From assembly GCF_026104355.1 (NCBI RefSeq), contig NZ_CP110535.1, positions 1,302,001 to 1,366,000 of the forward strand: 64,000 nt of DNA, read 5' to 3'. Below the pieces are notes generated by a model. It saw only the letters and a program-made list of their open reading frames with translations, did no database searches and was not told where the DNA came from. The position numbers and the translations under genes were made by a program. The stretch comes from Halomonas sp. BDJS001 (GTDB lineage Bacteria; Pseudomonadota; Gammaproteobacteria; Pseudomonadales; Halomonadaceae). Positions 47,790 to 57,567 of the stretch are shown here, piece by piece (the first letter of the stretch is position 1; each line of letters opens with the position of its first letter).

Positions 47790-49357
47790 TCAAGCAGGTT
47801 AGCGGTGATCGGCCAGCCGTGACCGTGGGGCGCCACGCCCAGTTCGCCAACATCCAAGCAGGTGTCAGCAAAATAGACGTGTTCTAGGTTGACCAGCCAG
47901 GCCCAGCTGCTATCGCCGCGTACGCCGTAGCCGGTGGTGCCGTCCCATTGCGCCGCCTGCCATTCCCGGTTGGCTTGCTCGATACTTGCCGCCGCCTGGG
48001 CGTTATCCAAGTGGGTATCTACCTGAGGATTAGCGTAGAAACCGCTGTTGTAGAAACCGTTACCCGCATGCTGGCTGTGGAAGAGGTAGTAGATCTCCTG
48101 GGGGCTGTGGCTACCAAAGCCGAACATAATGGCGTCCTGGTGCAGCGCTTCGCGCTGGATTTCATCCCAGTGGCGGCCGGTGGGCTGCATCTCAATCCCC
48201 AGCGGGCGCACCATGTCAGCACTTACTTCTGCAAGCAGCTGACGGGTGGTATCGTTTGAAGGGTAGGTAAGCCGAAAGCGTGCAGGCAGGCCCTCTTTAT
48301 AGCGCAGGCCATCGTCACCTAGCCGCCAGCCTGCGGCGTCGAGTATCGCCTCTGCCTGGGCAAGGTCAGGCACGGAAAGGTGCTCATCGCTACTGCTCCA
48401 GGGGAGACCATCCGCCGGGCCAAAGGCGGGGCGTCCGTAACCCTGCAAGGCCACCTCCACCAGCGTATCGCGGTCAACGGCAAGGTTAATCGACTGGCGG
48501 ATAGCAATGTTTGCGGTTACGTCGTTGCCAATGGGGGCGCCGGAGGCGGCGTGTTCGCCATTAGCCGTCTGCATGGGAAAAAGAATGCCGCGATTATCGA
48601 CACTCTCCATAATCACCCGCTGCATATGTGCTGGCACATTGGTCGCCAGTGCAGGAGGAACCGAGGCGATATCCACTTGGCCAGCATGGGCAGCACTTAG
48701 CGTGGCGTCTTCACCGGTAAACAGAAATACCAGCCGTTCAAACACGGGCGTAGGGCCGTAGAAGTAAGGATTACGTTCTACAATCAACTGTTCTCCTTCC
48801 TGCCACTCTACGAACTGATAGGGCCCAGACCCCAAGGGATGACGACCATACTGATCACTGTAGCCGTTATCACGCTCGGCGCGGGGCACAATGCCCAGCG
48901 TCAATAGTTGATCAATAAAGGTAATGCGCGGGGCCTTCAGGCGGAGCGAAACAGTGTGTTTATCAAGTGCGGTTGCTTCAGCCAGGGCGCTAAGATCCGC
49001 CCGCCCGCCTGCCTGGGCCGCCGCATTAAAAGTATAAGCCACATCGTCAGCGGTCAGCGGCGTGCCGTCTGCAAAGCGGGCGTCCTCACGCAGTGTGAGT
49101 GTCCAGGTCAGGCGGTCTTCAGAAAGCCGCCACGCAGTGGCCAGCTCTGGCTGCGGCGCAAGATTCTTACCCCGTGAGAGCAGCGTCGACTGAAACAGTG
49201 GATTGCCATACTGGCCCCAGCCCAGCAGTGGGTCAAAACCCTGTTCGGGTTCACCGCCAATGGCAAGCACTAGCTGTTCTTTTGCTTGCACAGCTGTAGC
49301 TACGACTAAACAACTTAACGCAATACCCAGTAAGATGGGCCGAGTTGGTTTAGCCAT
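47768..49357 (-). CDS. nikA: Nickel-type ABC transporter substrate-binding protein
   Basis: A 529-residue periplasmic family 5 solute-binding protein. The signal peptide runs to about residue 25 (cleavage after AVQA). Next are EPEQGFDPLLGWGQYGNPLF, LTWTLTLREDARFADGTPLT and ADDVAYTFN, HPLGSGPYQF and the C-terminal lobe. Family 5 proteins bind peptides, nickel or metal-chelates; the NikR operator 32 nt upstream argues for nickel, either free-ligand or metallophore bound. AAAGGATAAAG precedes the ATG. It heads nikABCDE. Its 3' end overlaps nikB. Confidence 0.88.
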   Translation of the reverse strand: MAKPTRPILLGIALSCLVVATAVQAKEQLVLAIGGEPEQGFDPLLGWGQYGNPLFQSTLLSRGKNLAPQPELATAWRLSEDRLTWTLTLREDARFADGTPLTADDVAYTFNAAAQAGGRADLSALAEATALDKHTVSLRLKAPRITFIDQLLTLGIVPRAERDNGYSDQYGRHPLGSGPYQFVEWQEGEQLIVERNPYFYGPTPVFERLVFLFTGEDATLSAAHAGQVDIASVPPALATNVPAHMQRVIMESVDNRGILFPMQTANGEHAASGAPIGNDVTANIAIRQSINLAVDRDTLVEVALQGYGRPAFGPADGLPWSSSDEHLSVPDLAQAEAILDAAGWRLGDDGLRYKEGLPARFRLTYPSNDTTRQLLAEVSADMVRPLGIEMQPTGRHWDEIQREALHQDAIMFGFGSHSPQEIYYLFHSQHAGNGFYNSGFYANPQVDTHLDNAQAAASIEQANREWQAAQWDGTTGYGVRGDSSWAWLVNLEHVYFADTCLDVGELGVAPHGHGWPITANLLEWRWTCD

Positions 49358-49388
49358 CGCTTTATCCTTTATGCTGTTAGCGTCACGA

Positions 49389-49416
49389 GTATGATGTTTT
49401 TACAAGAACATCATAC
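49389..49416. promoter_or_regulatory. NikR operator
   Basis: GTATGA (49389-49394), exactly 16 nt, then TCATAC (49411-49416): the dyad known for NikR in E. coli, here extended to 8-nt half sites GTATGATG/CATCATAC. It lies in the 107-bp gap between the divergent nikA and nikR, so one site can control both. Confidence 0.92.
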
Positions 49417-49464
49417 TACCGGTGGTGGCAGCACATGAAAAGTTAATCACTACAGGGGGCGTGA

Positions 49465-49866
49465 ATGCAGCGTGTAACGGTAACGCTTGATGAGGAGCTG
49501 GTGGCAGAAGTCGATACGTTGATGCGTGAGCGCGGCTATCAAAACCGCTCAGAGGCGATTCGCGACTTGACCCGCAGCGGTTTAAAGCAGGTGCGAGAAG
49601 AGGCGGCGCCGGATGCCCCCTGCATGGGTGCGTTGGTATACGTTTATGATCATGCTGCACGCGAGCTTTCCAAACGCTTAACACGTCACTCTCATGACCA
49701 CCATGACCTAACGCTTTCGACTCTGCATGTGCATATCAACCACGACAGTTGCCTGGAAGTGGCGCTGCTCAAAGGCCAGGGGCGGGTGCTAAAGCAGTTT
49801 GCCGACGAAGTCACATCGTCGCGCAGTGTACGTCATGGGCAACTGGTGCTAATACCGGGCGAGTAG
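49465..49866 (+). CDS. nikR: Nickel-responsive transcriptional regulator
   Basis: A 133-residue ribbon-helix-helix repressor. The N-terminal 45 residues are the DNA-binding domain (QRVTVTLDEELVAEVD, NRSEAIRDLTRSGL). The C-terminal ACT-like domain has the square-planar nickel ligands His77, His88, His90 and Cys96 in HDHHDLTLSTLHVHINHDSC, equivalent to E. coli His76, His87, His89 and Cys95. With nickel bound it should repress nikABCDE, and perhaps itself, from the operator at 49389-49416. The start ATG follows a GGGGGCG ribosome site. Confidence 0.96.
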   Translation: MQRVTVTLDEELVAEVDTLMRERGYQNRSEAIRDLTRSGLKQVREEAAPDAPCMGALVYVYDHAARELSKRLTRHSHDHHDLTLSTLHVHINHDSCLEVALLKGQGRVLKQFADEVTSSRSVRHGQLVLIPGE

Positions 49867-49891
49867 TGCCGCAATAAGGTTGCGGACATAA

Positions 49892-49917
49892 AAAAGGTGA
49901 CCCGGAGGTCACCTTTT
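49892..49917. terminator. Bidirectional terminator between nikR and the SlyD-type gene
   Basis: AAAAGGTGACC and GGTCACCTTTT form a perfect 11-bp stem with a CGGA loop, flanked by A and T runs, and serve both converging genes. Confidence 0.9.
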
Positions 49918-49938
49918 CTGATCGGTAGCGAGAGCGGC

Positions 49939-50421
49939 TTAGTGCTCAACGCCGCCTTCGCCGTGCACGTGGCCGTGCTCAACTTCTTCAGCGCTGGCTT
50001 CGCGTACTTCAGCGATCTCAACGTCAAAGTTGAGCTGTTGGCCGGCTAGCGGGTGGTTGCCATCGACAACGACCGTATCGCCTTCAACTTTCTTGACGGT
50101 GACCATGAGCGGGCCGCCTTGGGTCTGGGCTTGGAACTGCATGCCCGGCTCAATGCTTTCGACGCCCTGGAACGCGTCCCGAGGTACTTCTTGCATTAGC
50201 TGCTCTTGCAGCTCGCCATAACCCTCTTCCGGAGATACGGCAACGTTCAGCTTATCGCCCGCAGTACGACCTTCCAGCTCTTTCTCTAGACCCGGAATAA
50301 TATTACCGGCGCCATGGAGGTAAGTAAGCGGTTCACGGCCTTCGGAACTGTCTAGCACTTCACCTGCATCGTTGGTCAGGGTGTAGTGAAACGCGACAAC
50401 CGAGTTTTGCGCAATTTGCAT
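49939..50421 (-). CDS. slyD: FKBP-type peptidyl-prolyl isomerase (SlyD family)
   Basis: A 160-residue cytoplasmic prolyl isomerase and chaperone. The FKBP domain has VVAFHYTLTNDAGEVLDSS, GAGNIIPGLEKELEGRTAGD, the insert-in-flap region and NHPLAGQQLNFDVEI. The C-terminus is His- and Glu-rich (VEHGHVHGEGGVEH), a short version of the metal-binding tail of E. coli SlyD, which supplies nickel to hydrogenase. The ATG at 50421 gives the standard N-terminus. It lies back to back with nikR across a shared terminator. Confidence 0.9.
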   Translation of the reverse strand: MQIAQNSVVAFHYTLTNDAGEVLDSSEGREPLTYLHGAGNIIPGLEKELEGRTAGDKLNVAVSPEEGYGELQEQLMQEVPRDAFQGVESIEPGMQFQAQTQGGPLMVTVKKVEGDTVVVDGNHPLAGQQLNFDVEIAEVREASAEEVEHGHVHGEGGVEH

Positions 50422-50597
50422 GGAATAACCTTTCGGTGAGTGCATGTCCCAACATGGTAACGCGTGTGCGCTGGCTTGTCAGGGGGTAGTGGCGCTTTTT
50501 CCTACTCTCCACTTTTGGCGCTATTGCGTGCCAGGGTGACCAGGGATACCCTACGACCATCACTTATTCCTTTGCCCTATCACTTTTGGAGCATGCA

Positions 50598-50879
50598 ATG
50601 ACGATCTTGATTATTTGGCTTATCGCTTTTTGCCTGATTGCTTATTTTACCTATCAGCGCTGGAATAGTGGCGTTAGCGCGGGGTTGGACAAGGTGTTGC
50701 CCGGTTTTTTGAAAAGCCATGGCGACAACCGCTATCTGTGGGTAATTACGCTGGCAGTGCTGGGCGCCACTACCCTGGTGCAACCAGTGGAGATGCTGCT
50801 GGTCGTTATCCTGCTTGCTCTTATTGGCTGGGCCATCATGGCACTGGCGAGTTGGGCAGGTAATAAGACTCACCGTTAA
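50598..50879 (+). CDS. Small membrane protein of unknown function
   Basis: A 93-residue protein with two or three hydrophobic segments: TILIIWLIAFCLIAYFTY, YLWVITLAVLGATTLV and MLLVVILLALIGWAIMALAS. A soluble stretch NSGVSAGLDKVLPGFLKSHGDN separates the first two. GGAG precedes the ATG at 50598. A strong terminator follows. I recognise no family; a real gene is likely because of the ribosome site, terminator and hydrophobic pattern. Confidence 0.7.
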   Translation: MTILIIWLIAFCLIAYFTYQRWNSGVSAGLDKVLPGFLKSHGDNRYLWVITLAVLGATTLVQPVEMLLVVILLALIGWAIMALASWAGNKTHR

Positions 50880-50893
50880 GCTGGTTGCAGCAC

Positions 50894-50934
50894 AAAAAGC
50901 CCGGCCATCAAAGGAGATGGCCGGGCTTTTTTTT
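50894..50934 (+). terminator. Strong Rho-independent terminator
   Basis: AAAAAGCCCGGCCATC and GATGGCCGGGCTTTTT form a 16-bp stem with a 6-nt loop, followed by further T. It ends the small membrane protein gene and may also serve the minus-strand lipoprotein gene. Confidence 0.95.
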
Positions 50935-50965
50935 CTACTTAACCGCTTTCGACTATCAATGCTGC

Positions 50966-51436
50966 TTAATAGGGCGCCACGCTCACGTTGGCACCACTGC
51001 CGATTAGGCGAACACGCTGGCCAGCTTGGAATTGGCGGTCTGCACGTTGAACGACAACAATATCAGAGCCGTCATCACGACGAATTTCCATTTCCAGTGC
51101 ATTGACGCGATTGGTCGCATCTTCAGCGGCCGTACCTGCCACCGCACCGCCCAGAGCGCCTGCCACTGTCGCCAATTGACGACCTGAACCGCCACCTACC
51201 TGGTTGCCTAAAAGGCCACCAATAACCGCACCGCCACCGCTACCTAAAAGGCCGCCTGCACGGCTTTCTGCTTGAATCTGCACTGGGCGAACCGCCACGA
51301 TAGTGCCATAAGTGACGCTTTGGCTTGTTTTGGCCTGGTTACCACTGTAGACATCGCCAGAGTAGCCTGATGTGTTGGCGCAGCCTGCGAGCGTGAGAAT
51401 GCTCAGTGCGGCAATTGGGAGAAGAAGACGTTTCAT
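50966..51436 (-). CDS. Glycine-zipper outer-membrane lipoprotein (SlyB/Pcp family)
   Basis: A 156-residue lipoprotein. The signal peptide MKRLLLPIAALSILTLAGC gives lipidation at Cys19. After YGTIVAVRPVQIQAES comes a glycine zipper (GGGAVIGGLLGNQVGGGSGR, VAGALGGAVAG) and a C-terminal beta-rich part ending VQRADRQFQAGQRVRLIG. This is the SlyB/Pcp/rickettsial 17-kDa antigen layout, an envelope-stability protein. AGGAGG precedes the ATG at 51436. The 255 bp upstream hold its promoter region with AT-rich GATAGC/GCTATC dyads, and no other gene. Confidence 0.9.
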   Translation of the reverse strand: MKRLLLPIAALSILTLAGCANTSGYSGDVYSGNQAKTSQSVTYGTIVAVRPVQIQAESRAGGLLGSGGGAVIGGLLGNQVGGGSGRQLATVAGALGGAVAGTAAEDATNRVNALEMEIRRDDGSDIVVVQRADRQFQAGQRVRLIGSGANVSVAPY

Positions 51437-51757
51437 ACAAACCTCCAGGGTGTCTATTTTGATAGCTGCTATCCATGTGGCTGTTATCAATATATCTGTC
51501 ATCGATAGGGCAGACAAAGGGTGGATCGCAGTTATAGAACAGTGTTCGTTAAAGATAGCCGATGCCGACGCGTTTGACCAGCGATCGTTTAAAAAGATCA
51601 AAGCTGATAAAGCCATCGCCAGAAAATAGCTTAATCGAGAGTCTAACAGTGTATTAAGAAAACAGTGTGCAAATACCGGTAGCCAATCAAAAACAGGAGG
51701 CCACATGGCCTCCTGTTGTTAGGGTTCGGTAATGAAGTAAACCGTATTGCTTATGAA
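51437..51757. other. Intergenic region between lipoprotein and aceA genes
   Basis: These 321 bases contain the upstream region of the lipoprotein gene, with a GATAGC/GCTATC dyad near 51459, and the aceA terminator at 51692-51717. No ribosome-site-supported reading frame is seen on either strand. Confidence 0.6.
51692..51717 (-). terminator. Rho-independent terminator of aceA
   Basis: AACAGGAGGCC and GGCCTCCTGTT form an 11-bp stem with a 4-nt loop. On the minus strand TTTTTG follows. Confidence 0.88.
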
Positions 51758-53356
51758 TTAACCGAACTGATTCATGGTGTTGTCTTTGCCGCCGGCTTTC
51801 AGAGCTGCATCGCCGTGGAAGAACTCTTTGTGGTCATCACCAATATTGGAGCCCGCCATATCCTGGTGACGTACGGTGGCGATTCCCTGACGAATTTCCT
51901 GACGCTGCACGCCTTTTACGTAGGCCAGCATGCCTTCGTCGCCGAAGTAGCCTTTCGCTAGGTTGTCGGTGGACAGGGCGGCAGTGTGATACGTCGGCAG
52001 CGTGATCAAGTGGTGGAAGATGCCCGCTTCGCGAGACGAGTCGCGCTGGAAATTGCGCGTCCACTCATCGGCCAACTGACCAAGCTCGGTCTCGTCGTAC
52101 TCGGCGCTCATCAGCTTGTCACGCTGGTAAGCGGAAACGTCTTTACCCTCTTCCTGCCAGGCATCGAAGACCTGCTGGCGGAAGTTGAGTGTCCAGTTGA
52201 ACGACGGTGAGTTGTTGTAGACCAGCTTGGCATCCGGCACGACCTTACGAATCCGGTTAACCATGCTGGCGATCTGGCCTACGTGGGGCTTCTCAGTTTC
52301 GATCCACAGCAGATCAGCACCGTTTTGCAGGCTGGTGATGCAGTCAAGAATAACGCGATCTTCGCCGGTGCCGGGTTTGAACTGGTAGAGGCCGGAAGCG
52401 AGACGCTTGGGTTTCACCAGCTTGCCGTTCTGTTTGATGACGACGTCGCCGTTGTTGATATCAGCAGCGTTCTCAATTACATCGCCGTCCAGGAAGCTGT
52501 TGTACTGGTCGCCTAGGTCACCGGGCTCATTGGTGACGGCAATTTTTTGCGTCAAACCCGCGCCCAGTGAATCGGTACGCGCGACGATAACGCCATCTTC
52601 AATGCCGAGTTCCAAAAAGGCGTAACGCACGGCGTTGATTTTGGCCAGGAAGTCTTCATGGGGCACGGTAACTTTACCGTCCTGGTGACCGCACTGCTTC
52701 TCATCAGAGACCTGGTTTTCCAGTTGTATACAGCAGGCGCCTGCTTGAATAAACTTCTTGGCCAACAGGTAAGTGGCTTCTGCGTTACCGAAACCAGCGT
52801 CGATATCAGCAATGATGGGGACGATATGGGTTTCGTAGTTATCGATTTTGCTGATCAGTTCCTGCTCTTTGCTGCTGTTGCCAGCCTCTTTGGCGTCGTC
52901 CAGGTCGCGGAACAGGTGGTTAAGTTCCCAGGCATCGGCTTGCTTTAGGAAAGTGTAGAGTTCTTCGATTAGGTCGGCCACGGAGGTTTTTTCGTGCATC
53001 GACTGGTCGGGCAGTGGACCAAACTCAGAGCGTAGCGCGGCCACCATCCAGCCTGACAGGTAGAGGTAGCTACGTTTGGTGGTGCCAAAATGCTTTTTGA
53101 TCGAGATAAGCTTCTGTTGGCCAATAAACCCATGCCAGCAGCCTAGTGACTGGGTGTATTGTGCGGTATCAGCATCGTAGGCGGCCATATCTTCGCGCAT
53201 GATTTTGGCAGTGTAGCGAGCAATGTCCAGGCCGGTGTGAAAGCGGTTTTGAGCGCGCATACGGGCGGCGTACTCAGGTTTGATAGCTTCCCATTTGCCG
53301 CCTTGTGCTTCGCGCAGTTGGGCCATGGCTTTGATATCGTCGAGCAGTCCTGACAT
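51758..53356 (-). CDS. aceA: Isocitrate lyase (long form)
   Basis: A 532-residue enzyme that splits isocitrate into glyoxylate and succinate, the entry to the glyoxylate shunt needed for growth on acetate or fatty acids. It is about 100 residues longer than the E. coli enzyme and matches the Pseudomonas-type long class. The active-site segment reads SDEKQCGHQDGKVTVPHEDF, the variant of KKCGH used by this class. Other motifs are ADIDAGFGNAEATY, GVIVARTDSLGA, LLWIETEKPHVGQ and NNSPSFNW. The ATG at 53356 after GAGGG is preferred over an upstream in-frame start. It competes with isocitrate dehydrogenase (60137-62374). Confidence 0.96.
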   Translation of the reverse strand: MSGLLDDIKAMAQLREAQGGKWEAIKPEYAARMRAQNRFHTGLDIARYTAKIMREDMAAYDADTAQYTQSLGCWHGFIGQQKLISIKKHFGTTKRSYLYLSGWMVAALRSEFGPLPDQSMHEKTSVADLIEELYTFLKQADAWELNHLFRDLDDAKEAGNSSKEQELISKIDNYETHIVPIIADIDAGFGNAEATYLLAKKFIQAGACCIQLENQVSDEKQCGHQDGKVTVPHEDFLAKINAVRYAFLELGIEDGVIVARTDSLGAGLTQKIAVTNEPGDLGDQYNSFLDGDVIENAADINNGDVVIKQNGKLVKPKRLASGLYQFKPGTGEDRVILDCITSLQNGADLLWIETEKPHVGQIASMVNRIRKVVPDAKLVYNNSPSFNWTLNFRQQVFDAWQEEGKDVSAYQRDKLMSAEYDETELGQLADEWTRNFQRDSSREAGIFHHLITLPTYHTAALSTDNLAKGYFGDEGMLAYVKGVQRQEIRQGIATVRHQDMAGSNIGDDHKEFFHGDAALKAGGKDNTMNQFG

Positions 53357-53730
53357 GAGCTTACCCTCTTCGTTTATGTTGGCAGTTCTTAAATGCTGGT
53401 GCCGTTTCGCCAATCAGTGCTTGCTAATGCTGCACCTGCGAAGTTGTATTCAGCATCATTCAATTTCGCGTTTCTGTCTCTAAGTCAATCGTCTCTAAAC
53501 CCATTGTCTTGGGTACTAGTGACATCAGTGCTAAATACATCCGATACAGCGTCGCGGGTTTGAAGCATTTGCTACATCGCCATAACGCTGCAATGCAACA
53601 ACTATCCACTAGGAGAGCGCATTCAACAATTGACACTTGGAGGCATAGGGCGTTGTAACCCGACTACAGTGGGGGGAGAAAGCGGTGGGTTTGTGTAGTG
53701 GTTTTTCGTCAGGAGGGTATCAAAAGCGCA
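53357..53730. other. aceA upstream region
   Basis: About 370 bases with no gene. It should contain the aceA promoter and control sites. I see AT-rich stretches near 53455-53560 and an imperfect TGCAATGCA dyad near 53590, but no operator I can name. Confidence 0.5.
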
Positions 53731-53756
53731 TAAAAAAGCACTGCCGGGGCAGTGCT
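53731..53756 (-). terminator. Rho-independent terminator of the GNAT gene
   Basis: AGCACTGCC and GGCAGTGCT form an 8-9 bp stem with a tight loop. On the minus strand the stem is followed by TTTTTTATG. Confidence 0.85.
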
Positions 53757-53796
53757 AGCAAAAGCGCCCTCGCCGAGGGTTGATCCGATTCGGTGA

Positions 53797-54237
53797 CTAC
53801 TGGGGTTGATATTCCGTGAGCGATAACGTCATCTCTCGGTGAGGGATGCCCGCATCCATAAACTCATCTCCGTGGGCGATGAAGCCTAGCCGCTCATAAA
53901 ATGCCAGCGCGTGAACCTGAGCGCTGAGGGCCACCTCAGTGTGGCCTGCATGTCGAGCCGCTTCAATCGCGGCCTGCATCAGCAGTACGCCAATGCCTGA
54001 GCCACGCGCTTCGGCGAGCACCGCGACGCGGCCGATATGTCCGTCGGGCAGCAATCTCGCGGTGCCTACTGGTTGCCCATCAAGCATGGCGAGAAAGTGC
54101 TGGCATTCAGGATCCAAACCATCCCACTCCTCATCCTGAGGCACGTTTTGCTCTTCAATAAATACCTTGCGCCGGATTTCGCTGGCAGCCTGACCCAGTA
54201 TCTCCCAGTCGCCGGTACTGATGTGGGTGATGGCCAT
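53797..54237 (-). CDS. GNAT-family N-acetyltransferase
   Basis: A 146-residue acetyltransferase. The acetyl-CoA loop is in IGRVAVLAEARGSGIGVLLM, with RGSGIG as the pyrophosphate-binding turn, and the C-terminal ALAFYERLGFIAHGDEFMDAGIPH is typical of the ElaA-like/YjcF group that acts on amino groups of small molecules. The ATG at 54237 overlaps the upstream roxA stop by one base, so it is co-translated with it. Substrate unknown. Confidence 0.85.
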   Translation of the reverse strand: MAITHISTGDWEILGQAASEIRRKVFIEEQNVPQDEEWDGLDPECQHFLAMLDGQPVGTARLLPDGHIGRVAVLAEARGSGIGVLLMQAAIEAARHAGHTEVALSAQVHALAFYERLGFIAHGDEFMDAGIPHREMTLSLTEYQPQ

Positions 54238-55427
54238 CAATACTCCTCGTCGTCCTCACCTTCATCGCCCATAAAGCCAAGGCTGCCGGTATTGACCAGC
54301 TGCGTGATGAGCGTAGCGGCACCGTCAAGCTCAAGGTCTTGGGCATAGAGTGGTTTGGTGTCGGCAAGTCGCTTGGCTAGCTCAGTCGAGCAGGCGTGAC
54401 CGTCGCCATCGACAAACAGCGTGGTGCCGCTGGCGTCGCGCCGCCAAGCAAAGCGTGAGCCGGGCATATGGTAGAGCGGATCGCCCTTTTGTAGTTGAGC
54501 AACAAGCGCCGCTTCGTCCATCGGCGTTTCAAGTGGTACCACTTGGTCGACATATTTTGGCTGGGTCATTACTCGACCAAACCACTGGGCGATTTGGGTG
54601 GGGTTATCCAGCGTCGATATAATCAGCTGGCGCATGCGCTCAACGGCGGCGTCATCCAACTCGCCTACCTGCTGGGCAGGCGCCATGCCCGCATCGCTGT
54701 AACGCTGGGAGGCAGGAAGCTGTTCGCCCAAATAGTCGGCGTAGGAGGTGATTGCCTCATCGGCAGAAGGGGCACGAAAACCAACCGAGATGGTCATGCA
54801 GTCATCGCTTTGGCTTACGCCGTGGTGCGCCCAGCCGGGAGGGAGATAAAGCATGTCACCGGGATCAAGCACCCAGTCGGAGTCGGGCTCTACGGTGAAC
54901 TCTTTAAGAATGCGCAGATCGATGCCTTGGATGATCGGTGCATCTTCGGTGAGCTTACCGCCCAACTGCCAGCGACGATGGCCGCTGGCTTGGAGTAAAA
55001 ACACATCGTATTGATCGATATGCGCGCCTACATTGCCGCCAGGCGGCGCGTAGCTGATCATGACGTCATCGAGTCGCCAACGCGGCAGGAAGTCAAATTC
55101 GTCCAGTAGCGCCGCCACCGATGGAACGTAGTGGTCAACGGCCTGCACTAAAAGACTCCAGTTCTGTTCCGGAAGGCGTTCAAAGGTGGCCTCATCAAAG
55201 GGGCCGTGAGAGACCTGCCAAGGGCCATCCGGGCCCTCTTCTTCGACCAAACGCGCTTCAACGCCAGGTTCGCAGGCGAGACCGGCCAGCTCATCGGCTT
55301 CAATCGGGCTGATGAAGTCGGGCATTGCGCCACGGATCAGCAGCGGCTTTTGCTGCCAATAATTGGCCAGAAAGTCTGCGGCGGTAAGATCGCCCAGCAA
55401 GGTTAACGGCTTATCGTGATGGTTCAT
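54237..55427 (-). CDS. roxA: Ribosomal protein uL16 3-hydroxylase (RoxA/YcfD-type JmjC oxygenase)
   Basis: A 396-residue Fe(II)/2-oxoglutarate oxygenase of the cupin 4 family that hydroxylates an arginine of ribosomal protein L16. Iron ligands are His136 and Asp138 in GAHIDQYDVFLLQ and a histidine at 201 or 202 in LPPGWAHHGVSQ. The N-terminal FLANYWQQKPLLIRGA is the family's opening motif, and a C-terminal dimerisation and winged-helix part follows. E. coli YcfD is of similar length. It needs 2-oxoglutarate, a product of the TCA enzymes in this window. It sits between purB and the GNAT gene on the minus strand. Confidence 0.9.
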   Translation of the reverse strand: MNHHDKPLTLLGDLTAADFLANYWQQKPLLIRGAMPDFISPIEADELAGLACEPGVEARLVEEEGPDGPWQVSHGPFDEATFERLPEQNWSLLVQAVDHYVPSVAALLDEFDFLPRWRLDDVMISYAPPGGNVGAHIDQYDVFLLQASGHRRWQLGGKLTEDAPIIQGIDLRILKEFTVEPDSDWVLDPGDMLYLPPGWAHHGVSQSDDCMTISVGFRAPSADEAITSYADYLGEQLPASQRYSDAGMAPAQQVGELDDAAVERMRQLIISTLDNPTQIAQWFGRVMTQPKYVDQVVPLETPMDEAALVAQLQKGDPLYHMPGSRFAWRRDASGTTLFVDGDGHACSTELAKRLADTKPLYAQDLELDGAATLITQLVNTGSLGFMGDEGEDDEEY

Positions 55428-55474
55428 GGCATGCCCTGGCGTTAGTAAGTTGGCGTAAATAAGTAAAGGTGGCG

Positions 55475-56890
<1,416 letters not shown>

Positions 56891-56925
56891 TTAGTCGAAA
56901 GCAAGTTAATGAATTAGGGAGTGGC

Positions 56926-57567
56926 CTAGCTGAGGCTGTCCAGCGCCCGGCGTAGCGCTTTGCGCTGGAATACCAGCTTCCAGCGTCGCCCGCCTTGCTG
57001 GTGCCACAGTAGCCCAAAGCGAATGCCGGCCATTAAGCAGGCGCGTACACGCTCGGGCATCATGCGGCTCTGCAGTAGCGACGGGTCGCCCTGAACCACA
57101 ATGCGAGTTTTAAAGGTGGAGATAGTTTCCTGGTACGCTTCCCCCAGGCTGGCGACCACGTTTTCGTGGGTAGTGCCAAAGTGTTCAGCCTGGCCCTGAA
57201 TGCGGGTTAATTTTTGCCCCAGCGTATCCATCATGTCGTTATTGGTGCGCAGCTTATTCATCAGCATCAGCAGCGAGAAACCGTAACGCAGTACCACCGG
57301 GTTTGCCTGTTTGCGACCTACCAAGGCTTCCAGGGTATCCAGGCCTCGGCGCAAGTTGTTGGGGTGCCCACCATAAATTGCTTCAAAGCTTGCAGGATTA
57401 GTATCCACGGTGGCTTCAATCAGCGTTTCCCAGGCGCGCGGGTCGACCTGGCCGGTGCGGGCGAGTTCGTCGACCAGACTGGCTGCCTGAAACACGCCCG
57501 CCAAAGCAAGTGCTTGACGGGCGACCGGGGAGTCGGGGGCGCGATGAATCGGGGTGGTGGGATTCAT
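56926..57567 (-). CDS. hflD: High frequency lysogenization protein HflD homologue
   Basis: A 213-residue, mostly helical protein peripherally attached to the membrane. HflD was named for its effect on lambda CII; its housekeeping role is unclear. The layout [29 protein letters not shown]-like helix ([16 protein letters not shown]) and [20 protein letters not shown] at the C-terminus matches the family (E. coli 213 residues). The ATG at 57567 overlaps the mnmA stop by 4 nt, the usual mnmA-hflD-purB order. Confidence 0.93.
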   Translation of the reverse strand: MNPTTPIHRAPDSPVARQALALAGVFQAASLVDELARTGQVDPRAWETLIEATVDTNPASFEAIYGGHPNNLRRGLDTLEALVGRKQANPVVLRYGFSLLMLMNKLRTNNDMMDTLGQKLTRIQGQAEHFGTTHENVVASLGEAYQETISTFKTRIVVQGDPSLLQSRMMPERVRACLMAGIRFGLLWHQQGGRRWKLVFQRKALRRALDSLS

